Shown here: positions 8,363 through 17,427 of the stretch, in pieces
Layout: each line of letters opens with the position of its first letter
How positions within the stretch are numbered: position 1 is the first letter of the stretch
Source: Planctomycetaceae bacterium
GTDB taxonomy: Bacteria > Planctomycetota > Planctomycetia > Planctomycetales > Planctomycetaceae
Direction of reading: 5' to 3'
NCBI GenBank assembly: GCA_029259845.1
Contig: JAJDEI010000205.1
Coordinates: forward strand, 1-58,468
DNA length: 58,468 nucleotides
Notes under the pieces: generated by a model
Told to the model about the DNA's origin: nothing
Database searches by the model: none
The model's input: the letters and a program-made list of their open reading frames with translations, nothing else
Made by a program: the position numbers and the translations under genes

Positions 8363-9283
8363 ATGACGGCACCGACGATCGTTCCCGGACAAACAAACAT
8401 CGGCTGGATCGGAACCGGCGTGATGGGGCAGAGCATGTGCGGGCATCTGTTGGCAAAGGGCTTTCACGCCACGGTCCATACCCGCAGCAAGGGGAAGGCC
8501 CAGGCGCTGCTCGACCAGGGGGCCACATGGGCCGATTCCCCCAAAGCGGTCGCCCAGCAGTCCGATGTGATCTTCGCCATCGTCGGCTTTCCGCAGGACG
8601 TCCGGGAAGTGTTTCTGTGTGATGAGACCGGCGCTTTGGCCGGGTCCCAGGCGGGCAAGGTCCTCGTCGACATGACGACCAGCGAACCGTCGCTCGCCGT
8701 GGAGATCGCTGAGGCGGCCCGCCAGAAAGGCGTGCACTCGGTCGACGCGCCGGTCTCCGGCGGCGACGTCGGTGCCAAGGAGGCGCGGCTGTCGATCATG
8801 ATCGGCGGCGACAAGGAGATCGTCGACGCCCTGGCTCCCTGCTGGGAGGCGATGGGAAAAACCATAGTCTATCAAGGGCCGGCGGGCGCAGGCCAGCACA
8901 CAAAAATGGTTAATCAAACCTTGATTGCCACGAACATGATTGGCGTTTGCGAGGCGCTGCTCTACGGCCACAAGGCGGGGCTCGACCTGGAGACGGTGAT
9001 GCAGTCGGTCTCCACCGGAGCCGCCGGCAGTTGGTCCCTGTCCAATCTCGGCCCGCGGATCATGGCCAACAATTTCGACCCCGGATTCTATGTCGAGCAT
9101 TTCATCAAAGACATGGGGATCGCGCTGGCTGAATCCCGCAAAATGGGCCTCTCCATGCCCGGACTCGCGCTGGCCGAACAACTTTACCAATCCGTCAAGG
9201 CCAACGGTCACGCGAAAGACGGCACGCATGCGCTGATGCTGGCCCTCGCCCAAATGTCCGGCTTTGACTGGAACGCGCGGTAG
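8363..9283 (+). CDS. NAD(P)-dependent oxidoreductase of the 3-hydroxyisobutyrate dehydrogenase family
   Basis: The 306-aa beta-hydroxyacid dehydrogenase carries the nucleotide-binding motif [13 protein letters not shown], the substrate-binding motif [12 protein letters not shown] and the catalytic-lysine segment [13 protein letters not shown]. The C-terminal all-helical dimerisation domain contains [18 protein letters not shown]. The family reduces or oxidises 3-hydroxyisobutyrate, tartronate semialdehyde or succinic semialdehyde; the exact substrate is not clear here. The ATG at 8363 is chosen because AGAGGAG precedes it by five bases, although the frame is open 12 codons further upstream. 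It is divergent from the ilv genes and stands alone. Confidence 0.92.
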   Translation: MTAPTIVPGQTNIGWIGTGVMGQSMCGHLLAKGFHATVHTRSKGKAQALLDQGATWADSPKAVAQQSDVIFAIVGFPQDVREVFLCDETGALAGSQAGKVLVDMTTSEPSLAVEIAEAARQKGVHSVDAPVSGGDVGAKEARLSIMIGGDKEIVDALAPCWEAMGKTIVYQGPAGAGQHTKMVNQTLIATNMIGVCEALLYGHKAGLDLETVMQSVSTGAAGSWSLSNLGPRIMANNFDPGFYVEHFIKDMGIALAESRKMGLSMPGLALAEQLYQSVKANGHAKDGTHALMLALAQMSGFDWNAR

Positions 9284-9316
9284 GCCCGACTCCTGCCCTC
9301 GATTGAGGGGTGCTTA

Positions 9317-9496
9317 TTGAATCTGGCCAAGTACAAGGAGCTTCCGAACGGGTCGATCCGTGCTTCGTTCACGCTCGGGTTCAAGCTCGGCAAGGAAGCT
9401 CTCAAGCGCAACAGGCCGGAGTGCCTCGAGGCGGCCGTCCGCGAGCGGTCCCCGGGTACTTTTCCGAAACCGTGTGGTCGGGGTTTCGCGTGCTGA
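9317..9496 (+). pseudogene. Possible gene remnant or very small unidentified gene
   Basis: Downstream of the oxidoreductase an open frame of 59 codons, starting with TTG at 9317 and ending with TGA at 9494-9496, encodes NLAKYKELPNGSIRASFTL followed by GFKLGKEALKRNRPECLEA. It reads more like coding sequence than chance, but it lacks an ATG, has no clear ribosome binding site and matches no family I recognise. It could be the residue of a decayed gene. Confidence 0.25.
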
Positions 9497-9548
9497 TGTT
9501 GGCGGCGACCGTGGGCACGGGGCTCCGCACTGAGCCCTGTCTGCCGGG

Positions 9549-10574
9549 TCAACGGATTCGTTCCCGGCCCAGCCGTGCCAATGCGTAGGCGCACGCCGCC
9601 TGTGAGTGAACGGGCCCGAGCGAGTCCGACAGACTGAGCAACTCACCGGAGAAACCATTCTCGAATGAGGCCCGCCATGCGGACATCGCACGACGGGCCA
9701 GGAACTCGCCTTCGCCGGATAACAAGACTGTTTGGGGAGCAGCCTCCCGTGACCGGGTGACCCGCGTGATCGCTGCGGCCAGTTGGCCGGTCTGACACTG
9801 CCCCAAGAACCCGGCGACATGGACAAGCTGCGGTTCGGTCAGCTCCGTGAGGTCGCAGCAAATCATGCGGGCGAGCCGACGCAAGGCCGCTGCACGGGTC
9901 GCCGGACCGCCGTCAGCCGTGTCACATCGCCGTTCGTCTTCCGCGACATCTCCGAGAATGAGATAGGCATCCTCCATCGTCGCGAACAATTCAGCCGCAA
10001 CCGGGCAACGCGTTTCGCCGACGGGCAGCGTCTGAGCCACCGCACACACCGGGGTCCGTCGCACGCCGGTGTAGGCCAATTCGCCACTCAGCAGCCGCTC
10101 AAGGTCGGTCCGACCGGTAGGGGTCGGCATGCCGTCCTGCAACGGGATGATGTCGCTCGTCGTCGAGCCGACGTCGATCAGCAGCGCCGCACCGCCGGGA
10201 GCCATCCGCGCGGCCCATGTCGCCAGCGCGTGCCAATTGGCGGCAGCGGTCAACATGGAAAATTCCTGCGCCACTTCCGGAGCAACGAACTCTCCCGACG
10301 TCTGCCAGACATGCACGGGCGGGCCTGCCGCGCCTTGCGCGGCATCCAAGATGTGTCCGACTCCCCCCGCTTTCGTCTTGAAACAGTCCGCCAGTTCGCC
10401 CGTCATCGTCAGCGCGACCGCGTCGAACGATCCGAAGGAGGCGAGCACCGTCCGCAGAACGCCGCCCAACTCGCCCGCCCGTTCCCACATGGCAAACGGC
10501 TGCGAATCCGAACGCCCCTCGCCATCCGACGCCTTCAAATTGGCACCGCCAATGTCCAGTCCGATGACTCTCAT
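9549..10574 (-). CDS. MfnF-like H4MPT/methanofuran-linked C1 pathway protein (hydantoinase/oxoprolinase-type ASKHA fold)
   Basis: The 341-aa protein starts MRVIGLDIGGANLK, the first phosphate-binding loop of the ASKHA fold. It continues with ALTMTGELADCFKTKAGGV, a second loop GAALLIDVGSTTSDIIPL and the stretch ELAYTGVRRTPVCAVAQTLP. This set is characteristic of the family annotated as H4MPT-linked C1 transfer pathway protein, homologous to MfnF, which couples the furan and tyramine-glutamate parts of methanofuran. The ATG at 10574 begins the conserved fold. An ATP-grasp gene of the MfnD type lies 665 bases upstream on the same strand, supporting the pathway. Exact chemistry in bacteria remains inference. 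Confidence 0.8.
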   Translation of the reverse strand: MRVIGLDIGGANLKASDGEGRSDSQPFAMWERAGELGGVLRTVLASFGSFDAVALTMTGELADCFKTKAGGVGHILDAAQGAAGPPVHVWQTSGEFVAPEVAQEFSMLTAAANWHALATWAARMAPGGAALLIDVGSTTSDIIPLQDGMPTPTGRTDLERLLSGELAYTGVRRTPVCAVAQTLPVGETRCPVAAELFATMEDAYLILGDVAEDERRCDTADGGPATRAAALRRLARMICCDLTELTEPQLVHVAGFLGQCQTGQLAAAITRVTRSREAAPQTVLLSGEGEFLARRAMSAWRASFENGFSGELLSLSDSLGPVHSQAACAYALARLGRERIR

Positions 10575-10664
10575 TGTCTGTTCTTCGTCTACGAACATCG
10601 CGCCGGGGCCGATGAAGCGTCTTCATCGGAATGCAATGCCTCGCGGTGCCGGCGCATCGCATCC

Positions 10665-11186
10665 TCAGATGCCTTCTTCCCAATTGTCGCCCGTTGGTGG
10701 AAGCGGTCGAATCTCAGCAATCCAGGATGAGTGAATGCGCGGAACCACCGCTTGAATATCGTCGACACTGTGCTTCAGAAGCGGGGTGTCGAACATCGGT
10801 CCAATTTTTTGGGGATCGATGGAGTTGGCTGAAGTGTCGAGCATCCTATCAAGGGCTTCGTTCCAAACGGAATACGAGGAAAGCAACGCAAGTTCATCGG
10901 GAACGTTCAGTTCAATCAGATTCATCAAGTGTGCCCAATAGTCCCAATCGCCGATCAGCAGCGATGCCGTGCCAACGGTTGGAGGTGCACCAACTCGACC
11001 GTTACATGAATGCCAGCACCAGATTGGAGCTGTTTCGAAGTTCGGTCCGATCCGATCGATCCATTGCTGAGCCATCCAACGATATGCGGGGCGCCAATTT
11101 CTATCCGTAAGGCTCCAATCGGTCGCGAAGTTCCGTGCGTTTCTCGACGCGGTGAAGTCGAGGTGTTGTATCGTCCAGAGCCTCAT
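10665..11186 (-). CDS. DUF3841-family protein
   Basis: The 173-aa protein starts MRLWTIQHLDF and contains RPAYRWMAQQWIDRIG, ETAPIWCWHSCNG, LLIGDWDYWAHLMNLIELN and a C-terminal VPRIHSSWIAEIRPLP. The MRLWTIQ and AYRWM...IWCW pattern fits DUF3841, a family of unknown function found sporadically in bacteria. The start is placed at ATG 11186, where the conserved pattern begins. The gene is wedged between two methanofuran-type genes (90 bases to MfnF-like, 53 to the ATP-grasp gene). Its base composition looks slightly more A+T-rich than its neighbours, which suggests insertion into the cluster. Confidence 0.75.
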   Translation of the reverse strand: MRLWTIQHLDFTASRNARNFATDWSLTDRNWRPAYRWMAQQWIDRIGPNFETAPIWCWHSCNGRVGAPPTVGTASLLIGDWDYWAHLMNLIELNVPDELALLSSYSVWNEALDRMLDTSANSIDPQKIGPMFDTPLLKHSVDDIQAVVPRIHSSWIAEIRPLPPTGDNWEEGI

Positions 11187-11239
11187 CACGGAGAAGTAAC
11201 GCCTTCGAGAATCGTGCCTGCGACTGAGACGTATGAGCG

Positions 11240-12286
11240 CTATCCGACGTTCCGGTCGAAGCGGCCGTCCGGGAGGAAGACGACGTTTCCCGGCTGCCAA
11301 AGGGCAGACGTCACCGGAATATCTGAACCGAGCAGTCTTGCCGCGAGATTGTCTATTGCCAAGTGTCGGTAACCGAGATAGCTCGTCGTCAGACGTGGAT
11401 TGATCTCAACTAAGACTGGTTGCTCCGACCGACCGAGCGGCACAATCAGATCAAACCCGACGTATCCCGACATATCCTCGAGAGTATGACAGGCCTGGGC
11501 TACGATGGTTCGCACTTCGTCGGCTCCGTGTCTTTCGTAGGGAATTCGTCCGCCAAGATACCGAAACCGGCCATCACTAGAGAGGGTCTGCGTGGCGACT
11601 GGAAGAATGTCTGTCGCCCCACTGTTCTGATCACACAGCACGCCGACCGACACGGCCGTTCCTGGGATGAGCGGCTGAGCGATCCATCCGTCCTCGACGC
11701 TTTCGTACCCGTCGCCGCACGTCGGAGGAACGGCTCGCCGTGCTGATGCGGCCGACTCGTGCGTCTGGACGCCTTGCGACCCGGCGCCGAATCGAGGTTT
11801 GATGACGATCGGTGCCCAGTCGATCTTGGACGCTGTCGCATGGGTCCATAGCACCGTCGGGATCGTGGGGATCTGCTGCGTCTGCAGGAACGCGAACAGC
11901 CGGAGCTTGTCACTGCAGAGCCGCACGAGATTTGACGCGGGATTCAACAGGCGTCCCGCCCCGGCGCGGCGGGCGGCTTCGCAACGTTCATTGAGGATGT
12001 TGTCCAATTCGGGAGCGATGACCAGGCAGAAGTCGGACTCCGCCGCCAGTTTCGCGAAGACGTCCTGTTCCTCCTGAGGGCTACGCACCTGCACCACTCG
12101 GACCCCGCCTGCCGACAACGGCTGTCGCCCGGCGTCCATCGTGGTGACGACGTGACAATTTGGAACGCGTGACAGGTCCTCAACGATCGCCCGCAGCATG
12201 GCCCCGCCTTCACGGAGGAGCGACGGCGGCACATCGTCCTCGGGCCATCCGCCGCCGCAAACGTACTCAGAGACGAACACGTTCAT
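11240..12286 (-). CDS. ATP-grasp ligase, MfnD-like (tyramine-glutamate ligase type)
   Basis: The 348-aa protein begins MNVFVSEYVCGGGWPEDD. It shows an ATP-grasp layout: a substrate-binding N-terminal domain with VIAPELDNIL, the lysine strand APIVIKPRFGAGSQGVQ, the adenine-side WIAQPLIPGTAVSVG and the metal-binding VGFDLIVPLG...VLVEINPRLTTSYLGY. This type is found with H4MPT/methanofuran genes in methylotrophs and planctomycetes and corresponds to MfnD, which adds glutamate to tyramine. The nearby MfnF-like gene supports that assignment. A different carboxylate-amine ligase activity cannot be excluded. The ATG at 12286 fits the family N-terminus. Confidence 0.78.
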   Translation of the reverse strand: MNVFVSEYVCGGGWPEDDVPPSLLREGGAMLRAIVEDLSRVPNCHVVTTMDAGRQPLSAGGVRVVQVRSPQEEQDVFAKLAAESDFCLVIAPELDNILNERCEAARRAGAGRLLNPASNLVRLCSDKLRLFAFLQTQQIPTIPTVLWTHATASKIDWAPIVIKPRFGAGSQGVQTHESAASARRAVPPTCGDGYESVEDGWIAQPLIPGTAVSVGVLCDQNSGATDILPVATQTLSSDGRFRYLGGRIPYERHGADEVRTIVAQACHTLEDMSGYVGFDLIVPLGRSEQPVLVEINPRLTTSYLGYRHLAIDNLAARLLGSDIPVTSALWQPGNVVFLPDGRFDRNVG

Positions 12287-12482
12287 GGGCCGGTGAGATT
12301 CGTTCGAGAGGCCGATTCGAAACCGAGAGCGCGAGGCCCCCGCCGAGCCGCAACGCCCGATGGCCGTCCCATCGCTTGCGGTTTCGCGGGGAGAACCAAA
12401 CCGCTAGATCCCGAAAGGGTCGTGCTCATCCGCAAGCGGTGGGAGTGTCCGCTCCGTGTGTTGGGACCGGGCCGATCCGTAC

Positions 12483-13826
12483 TCATTGGCCGGCTCGCTC
12501 GAACATTTTGAGGACGTCTGGTCCATGGTCGCGTTGGAGCAGGACGACCGCCGTGTCGCCCGGTTTGAGTTGGTCGTCGCCACTGGCGACCCAGACGACT
12601 TCGTCCCGCACGATTGCGGCGATGAGCCAACCGGTATGCGGAATCTCGCGCAGCGTCCCTGCGGTGATGGGTGAGCCGGCGACGACTTCGATCTCCCAGA
12701 CAGCCGCATCTTTGCCGGACACTTCGGATTGGGCAACGACCGGACCGCCGGTGAGCATGCCCAGAATCTCCCGCGCCATGACCTGTCTCGGGCTGACGGC
12801 GATGTCGATGCCCAGCTTTTCGAGCACGTTCGCATAGTCGGGACGACGGACGACACTCAAAATCTGACGCGCGCCGAGTTCCCGCGCTTCGACGCCGCAA
12901 ATGATGTTGTCTTCATCCCGCCCGGTGGCGGCGATGAACGCATCGGCCGATCCGACCCGTGCCTCTTCCATCTCCGCCCGCCAGGTCGCATCGGCGTTGA
13001 GGACCGTCACGTGCGGCAGGAGCTTGGCGAGGTGGTCGCAGCGAACGGCATCGGCTTCCAGCATCTTCACGCGAAAGCGGTCCTCATGGAGCGCTCGCGC
13101 GAGATTGAATCCGACTTCACCTCCGCCAGCGATGATGACGTCGATTCGCTGACGGACCTTCCGTTCGAATAACTTGCGGACATCGTCCAGTTCCTTCTGC
13201 TGGCCGATGAGCGTGATATGGTCGCCGGCGGCAATGACGTCTTCCGCACCGGGAATCCGCGTTTGTTGTGAGTCGGAAATCAAACCGACGCGCACCTGCT
13301 TGGGGAGCGCCAGGTCGAGCAGCCGCTTGCCGCACGCTTTGGCATCCGACTCGACGGCGACTTCATGCACATGCACGCCGCCGCGGGCGAAGTTCTCGAT
13401 CGCGAACAGGCCCGGTGCCCGAATCCCCTTGGCCAATTCTAACGCAGTCAACTGTTCGAGGCTCAGCAACCGGTCGATTCGGAAGTGGCGTTGATAGTCG
13501 AACGTGCTGAAATCCCGATAGGCCGGATTGAAGATGCGGACCACGCTCCGCCGCGTCCCCATCGCCTTTGCCAGACTCGCCCCGACGAGATTCAACTCAT
13601 CCCGGTTGGTGACGGCAAGCACGATGTCCGCCGATTGCACGCCCGCCTGAAACAACGGGATCGCCTCGCAGCCGGACCCGTGCACCGTCCGCACATCGAG
13701 GTTTTCTTCCACCCGCGAAAGGGCCTCTCGGGACGAGTCGACCAACACGACGTTGTGCCGGTTTTCGCACAACAGCTCGGCGATCGACGTCCCCACCGTG
13801 CCGGCTCCGATCACAACGATATGCAT
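12483..13826 (-). CDS. trkA: Trk system potassium uptake regulator TrkA
   Basis: The 447-aa peripheral membrane protein has two RCK units in tandem. Unit one begins [19 protein letters not shown] and includes DLDVRT-type and VRIFNPAYR segments. Unit two begins near [19 protein letters not shown] and includes NADATW and [17 protein letters not shown]. Each RCK_N Rossmann domain is followed by an RCK_C domain ([20 protein letters not shown] in the second). TrkA binds NAD(H)/ATP and gates the TrkH or TrkG channel, which is not in this window. The ATG at 13826 is preferred over a TTG two codons upstream because the Rossmann strand starts there. Confidence 0.93.
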   Translation of the reverse strand: MHIVVIGAGTVGTSIAELLCENRHNVVLVDSSREALSRVEENLDVRTVHGSGCEAIPLFQAGVQSADIVLAVTNRDELNLVGASLAKAMGTRRSVVRIFNPAYRDFSTFDYQRHFRIDRLLSLEQLTALELAKGIRAPGLFAIENFARGGVHVHEVAVESDAKACGKRLLDLALPKQVRVGLISDSQQTRIPGAEDVIAAGDHITLIGQQKELDDVRKLFERKVRQRIDVIIAGGGEVGFNLARALHEDRFRVKMLEADAVRCDHLAKLLPHVTVLNADATWRAEMEEARVGSADAFIAATGRDEDNIICGVEARELGARQILSVVRRPDYANVLEKLGIDIAVSPRQVMAREILGMLTGGPVVAQSEVSGKDAAVWEIEVVAGSPITAGTLREIPHTGWLIAAIVRDEVVWVASGDDQLKPGDTAVVLLQRDHGPDVLKMFERAGQ

Positions 13827-13974
13827 GGGCAATGCTCAGAACGCCCCAGGTGCGAATGATCCATTCGACAGGGCAGAGAGGAATCGATCCGGAACAGTAT
13901 ATCGATCGGCACGGTCTCCGTGCGACTCAGCCGCGGCGACAGAGCCTCCGCCGGGCAGCCGCGCAGTGGTGGGA

Positions 13975-14111
13975 GTGGCTGGGGCGATCTGAAACGGATG
14001 GTTGGTTAGCCGCTCGGGACTCTGGGGCTGTGGACGGTGAACAATCCGCGTCACGGCCCCAGATTTCGGTCCGGGGACACGTCACCGTTGCCTCAACAGC
14101 GCCCCAGCCAC
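13975..14111. repeat. Dispersed inverted-repeat element, family 1, copy A
   Basis: Outer arms are GTGGCTGGGGCG at 13975-13986 and CGCCCCAGCCAC at about 14100-14111. Inner arms are TCTGGGGC near 14021 and GCCCCAGA near 14056. The left half contains GATCTGAAACGGATGG and the right half CCGTTGCCTCAACAGC, so the two halves differ. It lies between the end of the HExxH lipoprotein gene and the start of trkA. Confidence 0.85.
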
Positions 14112-14124
14112 CCTGGCGCGTTGT

Positions 14125-14949
14125 TCAAAAGGTGGCGGCGGTTGCGTGCGGCAGGAAGAAGCCGCTGACATATCCCAGCAATCGATCCGCCGCGTGAGGC
14201 ATCTCGGATTCGATGTGGTCGGCCAGAGACCCGGGTTGCGAGGTGTCGCGCAACTCCTTCAGATAGTCGAGCAGAATCATCCGCGTGTCGGCTGAATCAT
14301 GCAGGAGAAAGTGGACCCAGGCCCACGACTCCTGATAGTCAAGCCGGTGCATCTCGGCCACGTCGTCGATGCCCTCCAGACGCCGCAGGTCCGGACGCCA
14401 ACCGTTCTGCACGGCTGTCGAGAGGCGTTGGGCATGTTCAACGTTGATTCGCTTGGGGTCACTGCCGGTCACTTCAAAGTACTCCGCGATCCCCTCATCG
14501 AGCCAAAGCGGAACGGTTTTCAGCCCGGCGTGCAGCAAGCCGTGCGTGTACTCATGCCGCAGGTCGACTTTGACCTGACTTCCCCAGAAGGCGTACACCG
14601 CCAGCTCCGCCGGAGACCCAATGAAGAACGCACGCCGCGGCGGAAGGTTTGGATACGCACGCTGCATGTACTCCGAGTACTCACTCTCGTTGCTGAACAG
14701 ATAGACCACGACCTCGCGGTCCTGCATGGGGACGTCCAACGTCTCGCCGACGTTTTCCCGGAGTTCCTCCAGGTCCACGATCAGGGGGTCTTGTCGGGAC
14801 AGCTTGAAGTCGGACTGCACAAGCAACTGCTCGGCTCTGACGGAGTGCTTCGCCGGCAAGGCGGACAACGGGGAGGTCGGCGTCGCACAGCCGATGAGCG
14901 TAGCGACAAACAGACACACGATTCCCCACCACCGGAGGCGATCGCGCAT
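14125..14949 (-). CDS. Putative HExxH lipoprotein peptidase (DUF1570-like)
   Basis: The 274-aa protein has a signal sequence ending in a lipobox-like LFVATLIGC, so it is likely anchored as a lipoprotein. The catalytic signature is DLRHEYTHGLLHAGL with a downstream WLDEGIAEYFE. Together these give HExxH plus the third zinc ligand of a gluzincin, as in DUF1570 proteins common in planctomycetes. Substrate is unknown. The ATG at 14949 (MRDRLRWWGIVC) places the signal peptide at the N-terminus; an upstream GTG at 15015 would add 22 hydrophilic residues. No good ribosome binding site is visible for either. Confidence 0.82.
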   Translation of the reverse strand: MRDRLRWWGIVCLFVATLIGCATPTSPLSALPAKHSVRAEQLLVQSDFKLSRQDPLIVDLEELRENVGETLDVPMQDREVVVYLFSNESEYSEYMQRAYPNLPPRRAFFIGSPAELAVYAFWGSQVKVDLRHEYTHGLLHAGLKTVPLWLDEGIAEYFEVTGSDPKRINVEHAQRLSTAVQNGWRPDLRRLEGIDDVAEMHRLDYQESWAWVHFLLHDSADTRMILLDYLKELRDTSQPGSLADHIESEMPHAADRLLGYVSGFFLPHATAATF

Positions 14950-15442
14950 GCCGAAACTGTTCGGGTGGTCCGTCACTCTGGGGCGATCCCGGGGGGAATT
15001 CCGTTTCCTGAACACGCAGCGTCACCAACTCTCGACCGGCCTGTCGGTTGCGAGTGCTGGGAAACACGCCGTGTCACATCGTGTAAGCCGCCGGATTCTT
15101 GCAGAAGCCGGGAACCGACACAAGATGCGTCGGAGCAGTGGCTGTGCTGGCCAGCGTGCCAGCATCGGGACGTTGTGATTTGCCCGCGTCGATCTCTGAT
15201 CGACCGCTAACCACTGCGGCCCCCCCGGCTTAGCGACCGCTCGCAGAACGGCGGGGCGGTCGACAGAGCATTTGTCGGCAATCCATCGCCTTTCCCATCC
15301 TGCCGCAAAGGAGAGACGCAGTCCGACGAGTTCCGGTGCGAATTGCCTGATCCAACACCCAACACCCGGCAAAGCCCGCGTCCGTCAGGAGGCGGTCGAC
15401 GACACGCGTCGAAAGCCCGATGCCGTTTCCGACCCCAATATC

Positions 15443-15477
15443 AAGCTCGTTCCCAAACTCCGTTTGGGAACGAGCTT
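15443..15477. repeat. Perfect palindrome, 16-bp stem with TCC loop
   Basis: AAGCTCGTTCCCAAAC is followed by TCC and then its exact reverse complement. A weaker relative, GTTCCCAAACTCCCGTTTGG, occurs at 51536-51559. It may act as a REP-like or transcript-stabilising hairpin. Confidence 0.75.
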
Positions 15478-15658
15478 CCGTGAAACTCAGTTGCGCGAAC
15501 GGCAAAGAAGAGCCCTGCAGGACGTGTGTTCACAAGCCGGAGCCTGCGAACAAGTTAATGGACGCGGCTCTGCTGCGATGAGGAATCCGTAGTTTCGGAG
15601 TCGACACGGATCACATCGAATCGCACGGTTCGATCACCGGGAAGACCGGTCCCCACGC

Positions 15659-15694
15659 GAAAAGCCCGGCTTCGGGGGAAGCCGGGCTTCGCAA
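15659..15694 (-). terminator. Rho-independent terminator of the PPIase gene
   Basis: On the minus strand GAAGCCCGGCTTC is followed by a CCCC loop, then GAAGCCGGGCTT and a short T run. It lies about 75 bases after the stop of the gene at 15769-16881. The stem is strong. The T tract (four T) is short. Confidence 0.7.
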
Positions 15695-15768
15695 AATGTG
15701 GGAACGGAGGCGAAATCTCGCGGAGACCGGCCATCGTGACTTGGCCACCGGATCAGCTAATCACCCCG

Positions 15769-16881
15769 TCACCGGGTTGCCGTGGCAGGAGTGACACGGC
15801 TGGTGGTCCGCTGGCCGCTTGTCTGCTGGATCGTCCCGGGGGTGAGGTCTCCCGGCCGGGGGCCGACCGTCGATTCGCCGGTCAGGTAGTTGATGACCTG
15901 AGCCCGCTTGCGGATGTCCTCGAACACCTGGGCGACCGCTTGCTGCGTCTTTTCTTCAACCAATGTCTCCCGCAGCTCTTCCCAGACGTCCTTGATGTCC
16001 GCGACGACCGGCTGGGTGAAGCCTTCGCACTTGAGGATGACGTGCCGGTTTTCACCCGTTTGAATGACGCTGGAGATCTCGCCCGGCTGCAAGCGGAAGG
16101 CGGCTTCTTCCACGTGCTTGAGTCCGGCATGCCGGCGGATGGGGGGCACCACGCCGCCCAGCGCGCGGCTGTTGGCGTCTTCCGAGTATTTCTTGGCCAG
16201 CTTGTCAAAGTCGTCGGGCGTCTGCTGGCACTCGTCCCAGATTTCACTCGCCCGCCGGACGTTGTCATTGATGACGATGGCCCGGACTTCGACGCGCGGC
16301 CCGTAATCCCGTTCGAACGCCTTCCGCATATCGTCTTCGGTCACTTGAATGTTCTGCCCGGCGAGCTTCTTGAGTGCGAGCATCGGCCAGATGATGTCAC
16401 GGTGGTACTGCTGCGGCGTGACGTTTCGCTCGGTTTGCAGCATTTGATACCACGTATCGAGCGCGAGGTTGAAGTTCTTGACGATCCGCTGAACTTCCTG
16501 GCGGACTTCCGCCTCAGTCACCACGACGCCTTTCCGCTCGCATTCCTGCTGAATAATCATGCGATTGATGATGCTGTCCAGCACCTCGGACCCGTAGCGC
16601 TCCACACACTCCATCGCAACCCGCTCGTACGGGATTGACTGGTCGTTGACCCGTCCCAGCGCCTGGGATTGGCTGGGCTTGGAGCCACTGTTCGCCGTGG
16701 CCTGCCCCGCCGGCGGCTGCTCCTGGGAAGTCGCCTTCTCCGCCCGGAGGAACTGCAAGACGATTGCGGCCAACAGGCCGACGCACGCTGTCCCGGCAAT
16801 GAGGTGAATGAGTCTGCGGTTCTTGGCCGCTGGGGGACGTTTTTGATCGGTCGCGGGTTGCGAGTGAGTCCGTTCACTCAT
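15769..16881 (-). CDS. Membrane-anchored parvulin-type peptidylprolyl isomerase (PpiC/SurA-like)
   Basis: The 370-aa protein has a short basic N-terminus, one transmembrane segment (LIHLIAGTACVGLLAAIVLQ, about residues 24-45) and a Gln/Ser/Pro-rich spacer. A SurA_N-like helical domain follows (ECVERYGSEVLDSIINRMI, about 90-200). The parvulin domain spans about 225-310, with PDDFDKLAKKYSEDANSRAL, GGVVPP, FRLQPGEISSVIQTGENRHV and ILKCEG. It should face the periplasm and assist folding of exported proteins. A C-terminal Thr-rich tail is disordered. The gene is single, with a clear terminator downstream and a family 1 inverted repeat upstream. Confidence 0.88.
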   Translation of the reverse strand: MSERTHSQPATDQKRPPAAKNRRLIHLIAGTACVGLLAAIVLQFLRAEKATSQEQPPAGQATANSGSKPSQSQALGRVNDQSIPYERVAMECVERYGSEVLDSIINRMIIQQECERKGVVVTEAEVRQEVQRIVKNFNLALDTWYQMLQTERNVTPQQYHRDIIWPMLALKKLAGQNIQVTEDDMRKAFERDYGPRVEVRAIVINDNVRRASEIWDECQQTPDDFDKLAKKYSEDANSRALGGVVPPIRRHAGLKHVEEAAFRLQPGEISSVIQTGENRHVILKCEGFTQPVVADIKDVWEELRETLVEEKTQQAVAQVFEDIRKRAQVINYLTGESTVGPRPGDLTPGTIQQTSGQRTTSRVTPATATR

Positions 16882-17427
16882 GGCTCAGGGTCTCCATGCG
16901 TTCGGTTGGAGGGGAGGGAAGGGGCGGACGGGCCGAGGCAGCAGCCAGCGATTCGGGCGCCGACAGCCGCGCTCAGCGAACTCGATACCCGCCATTCCGT
17001 AACAGTTCGAGTCTTGCGGGGCCGGGTTTATAGGCGAGAGCAAGAAAAAGGGTCAAGTTCGGTTTCGTCACTGCGCTATCGCGCCGCTATCGCGGGTGTA
17101 TCCGTTCGACGGTGGTGCTCGCTCGTTTCAGCGTGGCTGGGGCGTTGTTGATGCAACGGAGATGTGTCCTCAGTCCGAACACTGGGGGCGTGAGGCGGCT
17201 CGTTCACCGTCCACGGCCCCAGTGTTCCGTCAGCGGAAAGGCTACCGTCGCCTCAACAACGCCCCAGCCGCTCCGAGATTAGCAAACACGACCATCGAAC
17301 AGATTCGCCCTTCATCGTGAACGGGTTTCTCGTGACGATATTGTGCGTCATGAGATTGTCGGCCCGTGATGGTCGCTTCTTGATGGTCGCTCCCTGACGG
17401 TTGCACTCTGACGGCGAACCGGGCCGC
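16882..17427. other. Intergenic region containing an inverted-repeat element
   Basis: No gene is supported. Most of the region is copy B of the family 1 inverted repeat (17100-17304). The rest holds short imperfect repeats of the type TGATGGTCGCT near 17366-17396. Confidence 0.6.
17100..17304. repeat. Dispersed inverted-repeat element, family 1, copy B (long stem)
   Basis: The core lies between GTGGCTGGGGCGTTGTTGA at 17133 and TCAACAACGCCCCAGCC ending near 17269. Both halves are of the same type, so the stem is longer than in copies A, C and D. Inner arms are CACTGGGGGC and GGCCCCAGTG. Imperfect pairing extends to ATCCGTTCGA at 17100 and TCGAACAGAT at 17304. It lies between the iron-sulfur subunit gene and the start of the PPIase gene. 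Confidence 0.85.

Larger units (their letters stand above)
14950..15768. other. Intergenic region with a perfect hairpin and a terminator
   Basis: No convincing gene is present. The region holds a perfect 16-bp-stem palindrome (15443-15477) and the terminator of the downstream-coordinate PPIase gene (about 15659-15694). Short open frames here have no recognisable domain. Confidence 0.55.

Noticed and set aside
9549-10574. Assignment as a hydantoinase or 5-oxoprolinase enzyme
   Set aside because: The fold is shared, but the TMTGELADCF and TYTGVRRTP-type blocks and the MfnD-like neighbour fit the C1-pathway family better.
12287-12482. Search for a tRNA near the TTCGAAACC sequence at about 12316
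   Set aside because: No acceptor stem or anticodon arm can be formed around it.
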